NCBI GenBank assembly: GCA_022826725.1
Contig: JAJDUF010000011.1
Coordinates: forward strand, 124,001 to 188,000
Source: Chloroflexota bacterium
GTDB taxonomy: Bacteria; Chloroflexota; UBA11872; UBA12225; JAJDUF01
Length of the DNA stretch: 64,000 nucleotides
Direction: 5' to 3'
Positions 19,336 through 28,504 of this stretch are shown one piece after another. A program made the translations under genes and the position numbers. Under the pieces are notes generated by a model. That model made no database searches. It had not been told where the DNA came from and saw nothing but the letters and a program-made list of their open reading frames with translations. Positions within the stretch are counted from its first letter, which is position 1. Each line of letters begins with the position of its first letter.

Positions 19336-20511
19336 TCACAATGCCTTGATAAACTGCTTCCCTTGCTGAAGCCTAGTTCGAACATTTGAAGTTTGTGTAG
19401 TTGCATAGGTCGCTGCATCAACAAAACTCCTATCGACTCCTAGCCTCTGTAGTGCCTCGCTATCTAGGTGCCCGTTCAAGAAACGTTGTTCCTCAAAGGC
19501 TTTGTGGCAGGCAGCTGTAAACACCGCTTCGATTAGAGCAATGTTAAACCTATTCGTCCTCTTACTGACAAATGCCTTGTCTGGGAGATTGCCGGTCGCA
19601 TCCAAAAAGGAGTCAAAGAGCTGTCTGAGATACCTATTCTTCTGCGAATCATGCGTCTTGCTCATGCGTGAGAATTGATTGAGAAACCTCACCATCGATG
19701 GCGAATAGTTGTGGCCATTGATCAGCATCGCAAAGATCCGGAGAAGTATTTCAACGTCCTTAAAGTGCAGGTCTGGTTCGGAACTTCCCAATAGACTACG
19801 CCATCGCTGATCTGTGTTCATTTGAATCAACTCGTCGTAGAATTCGGAGTGATAAAGGCTGATCCGGATTTCTTGAGGCTTGAGATTGACACCTCCAGAG
19901 TTGAGGCGGCTGAATATCTCGTAGATGGAGGAGTCATCATCTGCTGGCGAATTCTGCTTGACTACAACATTTCTTATTGGCCGTAGGTCAAGTTGAAACT
20001 TGTGGTCGCCCAGCGACTCATAGCTCAGACCGGAAAACGGATTAGGTTGAGTTGGCAGTTGGGCTGGGAGCTGAAGGCGGAAGTTTGTGAAGTAGCGGTC
20101 GTCATGAAGAATACCCGCCGGAATGGACCCCTTGTCATTGAAGACGCGGCGAAGTTCGGCGCGAGACTCCCTGCGGGGGAATCGCTGCTTTATGAAGTAA
20201 TAGATTGACATTAGGCGTTGTTGGCCATCGATCACGAGAAATCTATTCCTACCCTCTTCGTACAGGAACAACTGAGGTACTGGCAGACCAAGAATCAGCG
20301 ATTCGATGAGTTTTGACGCTCTCTTGATATCCCACACGTAGTGGCGTTGAAATCCCGGTATGACAATGGCGCCTGACTCGACAAAATTGAAGAGGGTAGA
20401 GACATTGAAGTCATTGGGTGTGGCACTCAAGTCGTAATCAATTACGTTGGCGTCGTCCTCGCTCTCTCCGTAGTCGTCATACCACGGGCTATTGATTGAC
20501 TCGGAGTTCAC
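19336..20511 (-). CDS. DUF262 (GmrSD N-terminal-like) protein, 391 aa
   Basis: The DUF262 signature FLVIDGQQRLMSIYYF sits near residues 94-109. It is preceded by VIPGFQRHYVWDIKRASKLI, the conserved nucleotide-handling region of GmrS-type and related restriction proteins. The C-terminal part is helical without a recognisable HNH motif, so this is a stand-alone DUF262 protein. A GTG start at 20511 is supported by GAGGT seven bases upstream. The downstream HEPN gene probably supplies the nuclease. DUF262 families include restriction enzymes against modified DNA; the target here is unknown. Confidence 0.85.
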   Translation of the reverse strand: MNSESINSPWYDDYGESEDDANVIDYDLSATPNDFNVSTLFNFVESGAIVIPGFQRHYVWDIKRASKLIESLILGLPVPQLFLYEEGRNRFLVIDGQQRLMSIYYFIKQRFPRRESRAELRRVFNDKGSIPAGILHDDRYFTNFRLQLPAQLPTQPNPFSGLSYESLGDHKFQLDLRPIRNVVVKQNSPADDDSSIYEIFSRLNSGGVNLKPQEIRISLYHSEFYDELIQMNTDQRWRSLLGSSEPDLHFKDVEILLRIFAMLINGHNYSPSMVRFLNQFSRMSKTHDSQKNRYLRQLFDSFLDATGNLPDKAFVSKRTNRFNIALIEAVFTAACHKAFEEQRFLNGHLDSEALQRLGVDRSFVDAATYATTQTSNVRTRLQQGKQFIKAL

Positions 20512-20712
20512 AATTGTACCTCGCGGATGGTTGTGGATGCTGCCGCCGAGCCTATCATGGGCCCGCTAAACTACTGGCCGATGGATTAGGTATGGCGGCT
20601 GGCCAGGTCCAGGGCTAAGTATACCGCAAGCACCCAACCTCTTACAACCGGGCTACTTGGGCAGGATTTGGCCGATATATGCAGTGGGCTGCTGGGTTAG
20701 CCGAGTTGGTGG

Positions 20713-22245
20713 CTAGGAGACGGGGTGGGCGGCGACGCGGTTGGTCAGCCAGCGCCCGACGGGGGTATCGCCGGCGTAGCGGATGGTGTCGGCGAGGAGG
20801 TCGGCGAGGGAGGGATCATCCAGCAGGCGCTTGGCCAGCAGCGTGGCGGCCTGTGACCGGACGGCGAGGGGGACGCGCGGCTCGCCTGGCTCGGGGGCGG
20901 CGGCGGATGACTGGCGCTGGGCGGAATCACCGGCCGCCAGCTCTTCCTCGCCCTCGTCGGGCATCCCGCCGGCGGCCGGGGGGTGATAGGTCAGGTCGTC
21001 CATCAGCGCCTCGGCAATCTCGCGCGACCAGCATTCGTCATCGTCGGCCAGCTCCAACATCGCCAACTGGAGAGCCGCGCCGCCCTGGCCGAGTAGGTTG
21101 GGGCCGACAAACCCGGCATTGAAGTAGAGATACAGCCAGACTTGCTCGCGGGCCGGCGGCTCTAGCTGGCTGAGGCCTTGTGCCAGGTCTTCCGGCTCGA
21201 ATTCGCGTCCATCGTTCGCCAGTCCGTGCATGAACGAGGTCACGGCCGGGCCGCGCATCAGGCGGTCCGGGTGCGGCTGCACGAGGCTCTCGAAATCCAC
21301 GTAGCGACCCGTCAGGACGACGTCGCGCCACCGCTGCTGCTCGTCGGCAAACCGGGCGAGCAAGGGGAAGGGGCAGGAGGGCACTCGGCGTAGCAGTGCC
21401 ACCAACGCCAGTCCCTCTTGCAAGGGCCGCTCTAGCAGCGTACCGGCGAATTCGTGACTCCAGCCAAACCATAAGGGTGCGCCTTGCAGGGCGGCCAGCG
21501 TGCCGGCGAGCAGGCGGTCGAGCGCATCGTCGGGGGCATTCTTCCGCAGGAGCCGCCGTGCCTCTGCGTAGAGCAGATTGCTCCGGCTCTCCTCCGGGCC
21601 GGTGGCTGCCGTGTTCGACCGTTCGGCCAGCCCTAGCTGCTGGACGTGCCGCTGACGCGGACTGAGTAGGTCGTCCGGTCCGTCGGCCGGCGCCGGCTGC
21701 GTAGCCTGCATCCAGGTAGCCAGGAGTAGGTGCGCGTGGAGCACCGCGGTCGCCACCGGATGGTCTTGCTGCATGTCTCCCAGCACTTGCTCCAGTAGCA
21801 TCAAGATGTCGGGGCCAAGCGCATCCAGGGCCGGGGTCGGCGCCTTGACGACCGCCGTGCCGGCGGCTACCAGTGCCCGGTAGACCGCGGGTAGCGCCTC
21901 GGGGCCGGGTGGTGTCGGCTCGGCAAAGTACCAGTCGAGATAGTCCAGCACGGCGGCTTGCGTGGCTGCCTGGGCGATGACCTCGCCCACCTCTGCCGGC
22001 CCTACGCCCTCCCAGCCGGGGTTCAGCACATGCTCCAGCATCTCACGGAGGTCGTCATTAGCTCCGATCTCGTTGAGCCGCGACCAGGTAATCGTGAGGT
22101 TTCGGCCGGTATCGCCGGCTTTGCGCTCGCCGGCAAGCGACACCCACGGCCGCTGCACCGGGACCTCGGAGGGCTTTGCCGGGGGCGGTGTGGGTGGTTC
22201 GGCGCGGTTGCGGGGGGTATCGGACGAGCGACTCGCGCGTGTCAT
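20713..22245 (-). CDS. Unknown protein, 510 aa, with inverted relic copy nearby
   Basis: I do not recognise a family. The protein has a proline-rich start, a long helical middle and an acidic linker (about residues 425-460: GGMPDEGEEELAAGD). A short conserved-looking C-terminal block follows (LLADTIRYAGDTPVGRWLTNR). There is no signal peptide or membrane segment. High G+C matches the core genome rather than the neighbouring low-G+C defence genes. The C-terminal block is also found degraded at 14649-14795 in opposite orientation, so this family existed at least twice here. It borders a 200-base gap to the DUF262 operon. Confidence 0.75.
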   Translation of the reverse strand: MTRASRSSDTPRNRAEPPTPPPAKPSEVPVQRPWVSLAGERKAGDTGRNLTITWSRLNEIGANDDLREMLEHVLNPGWEGVGPAEVGEVIAQAATQAAVLDYLDWYFAEPTPPGPEALPAVYRALVAAGTAVVKAPTPALDALGPDILMLLEQVLGDMQQDHPVATAVLHAHLLLATWMQATQPAPADGPDDLLSPRQRHVQQLGLAERSNTAATGPEESRSNLLYAEARRLLRKNAPDDALDRLLAGTLAALQGAPLWFGWSHEFAGTLLERPLQEGLALVALLRRVPSCPFPLLARFADEQQRWRDVVLTGRYVDFESLVQPHPDRLMRGPAVTSFMHGLANDGREFEPEDLAQGLSQLEPPAREQVWLYLYFNAGFVGPNLLGQGGAALQLAMLELADDDECWSREIAEALMDDLTYHPPAAGGMPDEGEEELAAGDSAQRQSSAAAPEPGEPRVPLAVRSQAATLLAKRLLDDPSLADLLADTIRYAGDTPVGRWLTNRVAAHPVS

Positions 22246-22453
22246 TCTTGTCCACCAGGGTAGAAGTCATACCGTTGGGCCACAGTGCAGCCCTCCCGGT
22301 ACGATAATCACAGCTTACCACCCGGTACACCGCAGCGCCAACGGCCATCTACCGGAGCGGTCCACGTGGCCCGCCTGACCGGTTTGCCGGATGGTCTCGA
22401 ACCGGCCGGTATACTTCGGCCTATACACGGTTTCGCCAGGTGTGAGAGGCATT

Positions 22454-23560
22454 ATGCTCCAACTGGGCATCGTCGGGTTCCCGCAGAGCGGCAAGTCCAC
22501 GCTTCTCGCGGGACTCATCGAGGGCCGGCAGCCGACGCGCTTGGGCAAGGGTGGCGCGGCGATGCACGCTGCCGTTGTCAAGGTGCCGGACCCGCGGCTC
22601 GACCACCTCGGCGCGCTGTATCCCGACCGCAAGCGCGTCTACGCCGAGGTGGAGTATGTGGACTTTCCCTATGCCAGCCTCGGTCAGCGTGACCAGAGCG
22701 CCGAGGCCGCCTGGATTGGCAGCCTCCGCACCGTTGACGCGCTGGTGGCGGTGGTACGGGCGTTCGATGACCAGTCGGATGCTCCGCAGCCGGTGGCCGA
22801 TAGCCTCGCCGGCCCGCTGGCCAACGTCGCCGATCTTCAGCTTGAGCTGGTGCTCGCCGACTTGCCGCTGGTGGAGCGCCGACTCGGGCGGCTCAAGGCA
22901 GACCTGGGTCGTGCGACGCGCGACGAGCGCCGCAGCCTGATGCAAGAGCAGGGCACGCTGTTGCAGCTTCAGACGCAGCTCGAAGCCGAAGTTCCGCTGC
23001 GGATGCTGGACCTGGATGACGAGAGTTGGCGCCGGTTGCGTGGATTCCGGTTTCTCAGCGCCAAACCGCTGCTCTATGTTCTGAACATCGGCGAGCAGCA
23101 GTTGGGAGAGCGTGCCGGCCTCGAAGCGGAGTTTGCCCGGCGCGTTGCCGGACCCGGCACTGCCGGCTTGGCGCTCTGCGCGCAAATGGAGCTGGAGCTG
23201 GCGGCCCTGGCCGAGCCTGACCGGCAGCCCTTCATGGAAGACCTGGGCCTCAGTGAGCTTGCTGCCGGGCGCGTGATCCGGGCCAGTTATCAGGTCTGTG
23301 GCTTGAGTACCTTCTTCACTATCGGCGACGACGAGGTGCGGGCCTGGAGCGTGCCTACCGGTACGCTCGCGCCGCAAGCAGCGGGACTCGTGCATACCGA
23401 CATGGAGCGGGGCTTTATTCGAGCGGAAGTGATCTCTTTCGAGGCACTGGCCGCAGCGGGTGATATGGCCGCGGCCCGCCGGCAGGGGCTACTCCGACAG
23501 GAAGGGCGCACCTACGGTGTCAACGATGGCGACGTGCTGCACTTCCTGTTCAGTCGCTAA
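22454..23560 (+). CDS. YchF/DUF933-like Obg-family GTPase with TGS domain
   Basis: A 368-residue P-loop protein. G1 is GFPQSGKST (residues 8-16), and the switch region is VDFPYASLGQRDQ where DxxG would be. LYVLNIGEQQLGE occupies the NxxE position seen in YchF, which favours ATP. The C-terminal TGS/DUF933 region ends YGVNDGDVLHFLFSR, as in YchF proteins. Members bind ribosomes and act in translation or stress responses. The start at 22454 is chosen for GAGAGG upstream and because residues MLQLGIVGF match the family start. It leads a short plus-strand run of small membrane-protein genes. Confidence 0.88.
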   Translation: MLQLGIVGFPQSGKSTLLAGLIEGRQPTRLGKGGAAMHAAVVKVPDPRLDHLGALYPDRKRVYAEVEYVDFPYASLGQRDQSAEAAWIGSLRTVDALVAVVRAFDDQSDAPQPVADSLAGPLANVADLQLELVLADLPLVERRLGRLKADLGRATRDERRSLMQEQGTLLQLQTQLEAEVPLRMLDLDDESWRRLRGFRFLSAKPLLYVLNIGEQQLGERAGLEAEFARRVAGPGTAGLALCAQMELELAALAEPDRQPFMEDLGLSELAAGRVIRASYQVCGLSTFFTIGDDEVRAWSVPTGTLAPQAAGLVHTDMERGFIRAEVISFEALAAAGDMAAARRQGLLRQEGRTYGVNDGDVLHFLFSR

Positions 23561-23742
23561 TGCCGGACATGCCCGTTGTCGCTAGGAGTAACGCGGGCCA
23601 GGTCCGCGCTACCCGCTGTGTCCCCGCGAGGACCGGAGCGGTAGGCACGGCGTACACTAAACGATCTCGGGACGGCTCAACGTGGGGCGGCAAACTGGTA
23701 TCGTTTCAGGATGTACCGGCGCGAAGTCCGGGAGGAGCAAAG

Positions 23743-24063
23743 GTGGGAGTATTAGAAGCCATCCGCGACGTGGTCGTCATTCTGGTCGCGCTCGCTGCGT
23801 TGGCAGCGAACATCGCTCTAATCGTGCTCGTCCTTAAGCTGTGGGGCATGGTGAAGGCGTTGCGAGAGGAAGTCAGTCCCGTCCTCGGCTCGCTGACACA
23901 CACCTCCAATACGGTGCGGGAGACGACGTCGCTGGTCGGTGAGCTGGTAATCGGGCCGCTGGCGCGGGCGGCGGGGCTGGCGAACGGCTTTCTAACGCTC
24001 GTGCGGGCGCTGACCACCATTGGTCGGGGCGGGCGGCACCGGGGAGATGATCGTGTACGTTAG
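23743..24063 (+). CDS. Small membrane protein, DUF948-like (106 aa)
   Basis: A GTG at 23743 is preceded by GGGAGGAG. The product starts MGVLEAIRDVVVILVALAAL, one transmembrane helix over about residues 5-32, followed by an amphipathic helix with HTSNTVRETTSLVGELV. This layout (anchor plus cytoplasmic helix) resembles DUF948-type envelope stress proteins. It overlaps the next gene by 17 bases and belongs with the two following small membrane genes. Confidence 0.75.
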   Translation: MGVLEAIRDVVVILVALAALAANIALIVLVLKLWGMVKALREEVSPVLGSLTHTSNTVRETTSLVGELVIGPLARAAGLANGFLTLVRALTTIGRGGRHRGDDRVR

Positions 24064-24286
24064 CGGGTCCTTCTGGCGCGGCCTGTTACTGGGTGCTTTG
24101 ATTGGCGCAGTGCTCGGCCTGTTGCTGGCACCGCGACATGGCGAGGAGACGAGGGCGGCGGTCCGTGCCCATCTCGCCAACGCGCGGCGCGAGGCGGAGG
24201 CTGCCCGTGCCACGGCCGAGCGCGAAGTCTTACAGCGTTACGAGGCCATTGTGGCCCCTCCGCCGAGCGAGCAGGCCGAGGCGTAG
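24047..24286 (+). CDS. YtxH-like small membrane protein (79 aa)
   Basis: MIVYVSGSFWRGLLLGALIGAV is one glycine-rich transmembrane helix, followed by the typical YtxH junction GLLLAPRHGEETR and a charged helical tail rich in Ala, Arg and Glu. YtxH proteins are general-stress-associated membrane proteins of unknown mechanism. The gene overlaps the preceding gene and is followed 16 bases later by a third small membrane gene, so the three are one operon. Confidence 0.78.
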   Translation: MIVYVSGSFWRGLLLGALIGAVLGLLLAPRHGEETRAAVRAHLANARREAEAARATAEREVLQRYEAIVAPPPSEQAEA

Positions 24287-24302
24287 GACAGGAGAACGGG
24301 TC

Positions 24303-24590
24303 ATGGAAGTCCTGCGCGTCGCGTATGAAATCGCGGTCATCGTCTTGGCGCTGATGGCGCTGATCGGCTCGCTCGTCGTGGCCGTTATCATCGGCGGCCT
24401 CGCTTTTGTCGTCCATCGCTGGGGCAACAAGGCGGTGGACGGTGCCCACGTTGTGCGGCTCAAGGCAGAGGCAGCTGAGGACGCAGCTCACCGCGGTATG
24501 CAGCGTGGCGTGATCGGGCCGGTAGCGCAGGCGCAGGGCTGGGCGCGGTGGCTGAGTACGTTCGGCCGGCGCGCCTTGGACGATTCGTAG
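24303..24590 (+). CDS. Small membrane protein (95 aa)
   Basis: ATG at 24303 with AGGAG upstream. One long hydrophobic segment, EIAVIVLALMALIGSLVVAV (about residues 9-40), is followed by a basic and amphipathic tail (HVVRLKAEAAEDAAHRGMQ). No family is recognised, but the design matches the two preceding genes. Probably a membrane-anchored accessory of the same set. Confidence 0.72.
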   Translation: MEVLRVAYEIAVIVLALMALIGSLVVAVIIGGLAFVVHRWGNKAVDGAHVVRLKAEAAEDAAHRGMQRGVIGPVAQAQGWARWLSTFGRRALDDS

Positions 24591-24629
24591 GGCGACGTGT
24601 AACGGCCGGCGGCAATAGCTACGCGGCAG

Positions 24630-25568
24630 TTACGACAGGTTCATGAGCGTGGCGGCGAGGAGGCCGCAGGCGACGCCGACGGCCGCGCGGCCATGCAGCG
24701 GTTCCTTCCAGATCAGCCACCCGGCGCACGCGGTGAGTATCTGCGTGGCTGCGCCCGTGAGTGGGAACGCGATGGTGCCGCTGACCTGGACGAGTGCCCG
24801 CAAGAGCAGTTCGATCTGGGCGATGTTCGTGATGCCGATGGCCATGCCGAGCGCGAGGGCAGACGTGGCGGCGTGCGGCGCTTGGCTCTGGTATCGGCCG
24901 CTTTGGCTCAGAGGCTTAGTGAAGCGGTGCCGCAGCGGCCAGCTGAGTGCGGAGAGCGCCGTCGCGGTCGCAAACGTGCCGAAGTTGTAGGCCGGCCGCT
25001 GCTCCTCTTGACGTAGCTCCGCGAAGGACTTGGCGGCGAGCAGTCCCATACCGCCGAGCAGCAGCACGAGGGCAAGAAACCCGACCGTCCCGGCGCGCCT
25101 GACGAGCGGGTGCCGCGGCGTGTCTTCCGAGTCGCGTGGCTCCGAGCCTACACCGGCCTCGCGTGGCCGGCGCGCGCTGCCGAGCAAGGGCACGGCTATG
25201 GCGGCCAGGATCAAACCCAGCGTCTGCCAGACATTGGGATATTCTTGCCAGATCACGATGGACGCTATCGTTGGGATGGCGACCGACAGGCGAAGTAGCG
25301 ATACCACGACGGCTACGCCGCTGCGGCTCAACATCACGAAGAGCAGCAGGAACATCGTCTGGTACTGGAAGCCCTGGATGGCGCCGAACGCGAGTGCCGG
25401 CCAGGTCGGCACTACGCCAGACTGCACCAGCACTATCGTCGCGATCACGCACGCGGTGGCGTAGTTGGTAGCGCCGATCAGCAGGTACTGCCGTTGGCGC
25501 TGGCGGGCGAGGCGGACGGACAGGAGGAATGCCGTGTTGCCCAGGATATGCAGGAAGAGGTAAATCAC
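24630..25568 (-). CDS. EamA/DMT-type permease (about 312 aa)
   Basis: A polytopic membrane protein with about ten hydrophobic segments in two similar halves, such as YATACVIATIVLVQSG and ALALGMAIGITNIAQIELLL. The C-terminal PLTGAATQILTACAGWLIWKE, with the final GVACGLLAATLMNLS, is typical of drug/metabolite transporters of the EamA fold. The central loop (residues about 150-180) is hydrophilic. The substrate is unknown. I place the start at a GTG (VIYLFLHILGN) because it begins the first helix; an in-frame start 19 codons upstream is possible. Confidence 0.75.
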   Translation of the reverse strand: MIYLFLHILGNTAFLLSVRLARQRQRQYLLIGATNYATACVIATIVLVQSGVVPTWPALAFGAIQGFQYQTMFLLLFVMLSRSGVAVVVSLLRLSVAIPTIASIVIWQEYPNVWQTLGLILAAIAVPLLGSARRPREAGVGSEPRDSEDTPRHPLVRRAGTVGFLALVLLLGGMGLLAAKSFAELRQEEQRPAYNFGTFATATALSALSWPLRHRFTKPLSQSGRYQSQAPHAATSALALGMAIGITNIAQIELLLRALVQVSGTIAFPLTGAATQILTACAGWLIWKEPLHGRAAVGVACGLLAATLMNLS

Positions 25569-25859
25569 AGGCGGTAGTGTACAGTTCGGCCCACGTTGCT
25601 CCGGTGGAAGCACTGGCGCCAGCACGCAGGCAGCAGCGCCGGTCGACTGTCACGCGATTGTCACCGTGCCGCAGCCGCGCCGTCACATGGCCACCATAGA
25701 GCAGGGAGTGCCTCGTCAGTCGGACTCCCGATTGACGCCCATCCTCCTTTATAGTGCCGGGCGTCCGGTCCCCCAGTCAGCCGGATGCCCGGTCGTCTCC
25801 CCCCCCGCACACTCGCGGAGCTGTGCCGCGCACCGTGCCACCGGCGGAAGGCGGAGCGT

Positions 25860-25865
25860 TATAAT
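25860..25865 (+). promoter_or_regulatory. Candidate -10 element (TATAAT) for the oxidoreductase gene
   Basis: A perfect TATAAT lies 48 bases upstream of the ATG at 25913. No convincing -35 is visible. Similar -10-like hexamers precede several other plus-strand genes at a like distance. Confidence 0.4.
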
Positions 25866-25912
25866 CGGCTGACTAACCCGTGAGTATCCGACGAGTGAGA
25901 GGAGCGAGGCAT

Positions 25913-27004
25913 ATGGGCATGGCAGATGGCACCGTCCGCGTAGGGATTGTCGGCGCCGGGGGGATTGTACGGCAACGCCACTACCCCGGTCTGAGCAAGA
26001 TCGCCCGCGTCGAGCTGGTGTCGGTGGCCAACAGTACGCCGGAGAGCACGCAGCGGGCGGCCGCCGAGTTCGGTATTCCGACGACCTACGGGAGTTGGCA
26101 GGATCTGGTGGCGGCCGACGACACCGACGCTATCGTGATCGGCACCCAGCCGTATTTGCACCGGGAGATTACGGTCGCCGCGCTCGATGCCGGCAAGCAT
26201 GTGTTCTGCCAGGCGCGCATGGCGATGGACTACCAGGACGCGAAAGTTATGTACGAGCGCGCACTGGCCTCCGGTTGCACGACGATGCTCTGTCCGCCAC
26301 CGCACTATATGGAGGGAGACACGACGATTCGCCGGTTGCTGCGCCAAGGCTACGTCGGTCCGGTCTACAACGTGATCATGCGCTCCTACAGCGACAACTA
26401 TCTCGACCCGGATACGCCCATCCACTGGCGGCAGATCGGCCACATCTCCGGCTTCAATACGCTGGAAGTCGGGATGCTCTCCGAGGTGCTCCACCGCTGG
26501 CTCGGCTACGCCAAGCGGGTAACGGCCCAGACGTTGACTGCCATCCCGGAGCGGCCGGCGGCGGCCGGCGAGGGCCGTAGCGTCGTGGATAGGCCGGATG
26601 CACTCACAGTCGTGGCCGAGCTGGAGAACGGCGGCGTGGTGACGTTCCTGTTCAGCGGCGTTGCACGAGGCGGGGCCGACCGCAACAGCGTCGAAATCTA
26701 CGGCGCCGACGGCGCCCTGCGGTACAACTTCGGCGCAGACCACCTCTCCGGGATGCGTGGCGACGAGACCGACTGGAGCACGATCCCGATTGACCAATCC
26801 GAGACGCGCGAGTGGACGGCCGAGGCGGACTGGATCGAGGCAATTCGCGCCGGGCAGTGGGGATCGCCGAGCTTCTGGGACGGCCTGAAGTATATGGAGA
26901 TGACCGAGGCCATCTTCCGCGCGGCTGAAACGGGCCAAGCACAGGTGATGCCGTTCGAGGCACTTGAGCAGCCGGCGCGCGCCCGCGCCGCTATCGGCAT
27001 GTAG
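25913..27004 (+). CDS. Gfo/Idh/MocA-family oxidoreductase without the EKP lysine
   Basis: A 363-residue NAD(P)-dependent sugar or inositol-type dehydrogenase. The Rossmann motif is VGIVGAGGIVRQRHYPG near residues 10-26. Where most members have the catalytic EKP motif this one reads VFCQARMAMD, so the usual lysine is missing and ordinary dehydrogenase chemistry is uncertain. The C-terminal domain has GFNTLEVGMLSEVLHRWLG and VEIYGADGALRYNFG. The start at 25913 has GGAGCGAGG upstream. It is a single gene followed by a 1.2 kb repeat region. Confidence 0.88.
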   Translation: MGMADGTVRVGIVGAGGIVRQRHYPGLSKIARVELVSVANSTPESTQRAAAEFGIPTTYGSWQDLVAADDTDAIVIGTQPYLHREITVAALDAGKHVFCQARMAMDYQDAKVMYERALASGCTTMLCPPPHYMEGDTTIRRLLRQGYVGPVYNVIMRSYSDNYLDPDTPIHWRQIGHISGFNTLEVGMLSEVLHRWLGYAKRVTAQTLTAIPERPAAAGEGRSVVDRPDALTVVAELENGGVVTFLFSGVARGGADRNSVEIYGADGALRYNFGADHLSGMRGDETDWSTIPIDQSETREWTAEADWIEAIRAGQWGSPSFWDGLKYMEMTEAIFRAAETGQAQVMPFEALEQPARARAAIGM

Positions 27005-28187
27005 GGACGGCGGGGGCAGGGCGGACCTCACCCCCGGCCCCTCTCCACCATGGTGGGGAGGGGGGAAGCGGCTGGCAAAGATAGGTTTCGGCGGGTGGCC
27101 GCGGCGGGGCGCGGGGGTGGTGTCGGCGTGAGAAGCCCGTACACGCGGTGGAGCAAGACCGCGGATAGGGCGGTACTTGGATGGCAGGATGCACTTGGTG
27201 GGTGGAGGGGGAGGGTATGGCCTTACCCCCGGCCCCTCTCCACATTGTGGAGAGGGGTGGCTTTCTGCTTGCGCTGGGTTGTGTTTGGCCCCCCTGAATT
27301 TCCCCCGCGGTGCAGGGGGACGGAGAGACTTGGGAATAGCCCGCGTGAGTGGTGATCTGGGGGGCTAGTGAGTGGTTTAGGGTGCGGGGATTGGCAGGAG
27401 TGCGGGGCAAGCCTTCCTGGCGCAGCCGGTGTGGGCCGGCCGGCAAGGCAACGGTGGCGATGGGTGCGGCACTCGGACGGTGATGACGTGGTGCGGTGGC
27501 CGTAGTGGCCGGCACTGCGTCAGCACCCGGTGCCAGCAGGGCGGCACTCAGACGGTCACGGCAAGGCGCTCCCGCCGTAGTGGCGAGGGGCCGGCCATGA
27601 CCCGGTGCCCTAGCGGCACTCTGACAGTACTGACCCGGCGCCCGCGCTGAAGTAGCGCGGGGTATGTCAGCACCCGGTGCCGTAGAAGCGGCACTCAGGC
27701 GGCCATGCCGCGCCGCGCACAGGGCGGCGTGGGGTCGCTCATGACCCGGTGCCCTCGGCTGGGTGGCGGTGCCACCGTCGTTGACTAGCATGATGATGCG
27801 AGTGGGTTTCCCTGCCGGGCGGTGCCCGGTGCTCCAGGAGGGACTTGCAGCTGCCACATCCCCGTCAGTGGGTACACATTGGCGGGGGTGGGGGAAAGAC
27901 AACGGCCGCGTCAGTGGTCAGTGGTTAGTGGTCAGCGGGGTGCGAAGTAGGCCTCACCCACTGATGGGCCAAAGCCGCACGGATAGTGCCAGGTGTGGTG
28001 CGCCTTTGGCCCATCACCCGGCCCCCTCTCCAACATTTGGAGAGGGGAGTAGGGCTGGCCCCCCTATGGTCCCCCCGCACTGCGGGGGGACGGGGACTCC
28101 CAAGTGCGTGGGGATGATGGGACAGGAGGCTGGACTGTGGCTCGCGCTGCAATGACGAGGCGAGAGCCGGGTAGGAGGTGAGTGGGT
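27005..28187. repeat. Repeat-rich non-coding region, 1.2 kb
   Basis: This stretch has no supported gene. It holds three copies of a CCCCTCTCC...GGAGAGG palindrome (about 27021-27067, 27220-27260, 28010-28050). Two copies of another motif, GGCCCCCCT...CCCCCGC...GCGGGGG-like, lie near 27287-27340 and 28056-28105. There is also a four-unit degenerate tandem array (27468-27760) and a run of GTCAGTGGT-type short repeats (27909-27941). Long open frames on either strand come from repeat composition and are not protein-like. Confidence 0.7.
27468..27760. repeat. Four-unit degenerate tandem repeat with internal hairpins
   Basis: Four units of about 72 bases each begin GGCACTC or GGCACTG-like and end (C/G)ACCCGGTGCC. 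The boundary between units, GGTGCC-spacer-GGCACT, is an inverted repeat that can fold as a 6-bp hairpin. Sequence between the boundaries is poorly conserved, apart from CCGTAGTGGC-like blocks in units 1 and 2. Confidence 0.65.
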
Positions 28188-28490
28188 ATGGGAGATGCAG
28201 CGGGGAAGTTTCAGACGATCCACCCGGAGGCGGGTAAGCAGGGTACGAAGATAGACGTCGCAAAGTACGAGGCGATGAAGGCTGCGCTGCTGGCGGTAGT
28301 GCCGGCGACCGGAGACGGTGTGCGATTCATGGATCTCGGGGAGGCAGTGGAGCCGCACTTGCCGGCCGAGTTGTTTGCCAACGCCTCGATAAGCTGGTAT
28401 GTCGTCACGGTCAAGCTCGACCTGGAGGCGCGCGGTCTGATCGAGCGGGTTCCCGGGGCGCGGCCGCAGCGCGTGCGGCGCGTGACGTAG
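28188..28490 (+). CDS. Small conserved protein, DUF6958-like (100 aa)
   Basis: ATG at 28188 follows AGGAGG by nine bases. The protein reads TIHPEAGKQGTKIDVAKYEA near its start, then a helical region and ISWYVVTVKLDLEARGLIER, which looks like a small winged-helix fold. The segment around HPEAGKQG resembles a family of about 100-residue proteins of unknown function. It stands alone between the repeat region and the convergent D-aminoacylase gene. Confidence 0.7.
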   Translation: MGDAAGKFQTIHPEAGKQGTKIDVAKYEAMKAALLAVVPATGDGVRFMDLGEAVEPHLPAELFANASISWYVVTVKLDLEARGLIERVPGARPQRVRRVT

Positions 28491-28504
28491 GGCGCTGCGC
28501 CTAC

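Noticed and set aside
27468..27760. Possible CRISPR array
   Set aside because: Repeat units are degenerate, the conserved part is short, spacers are not of even length, and no cas genes are in the window.
26991..27902. 303-codon minus-strand frame with repeated APG/RLSAA-like blocks
   Set aside because: Its repeats come from the non-coding tandem array and palindromes; no ribosome-binding site and no protein-like composition.
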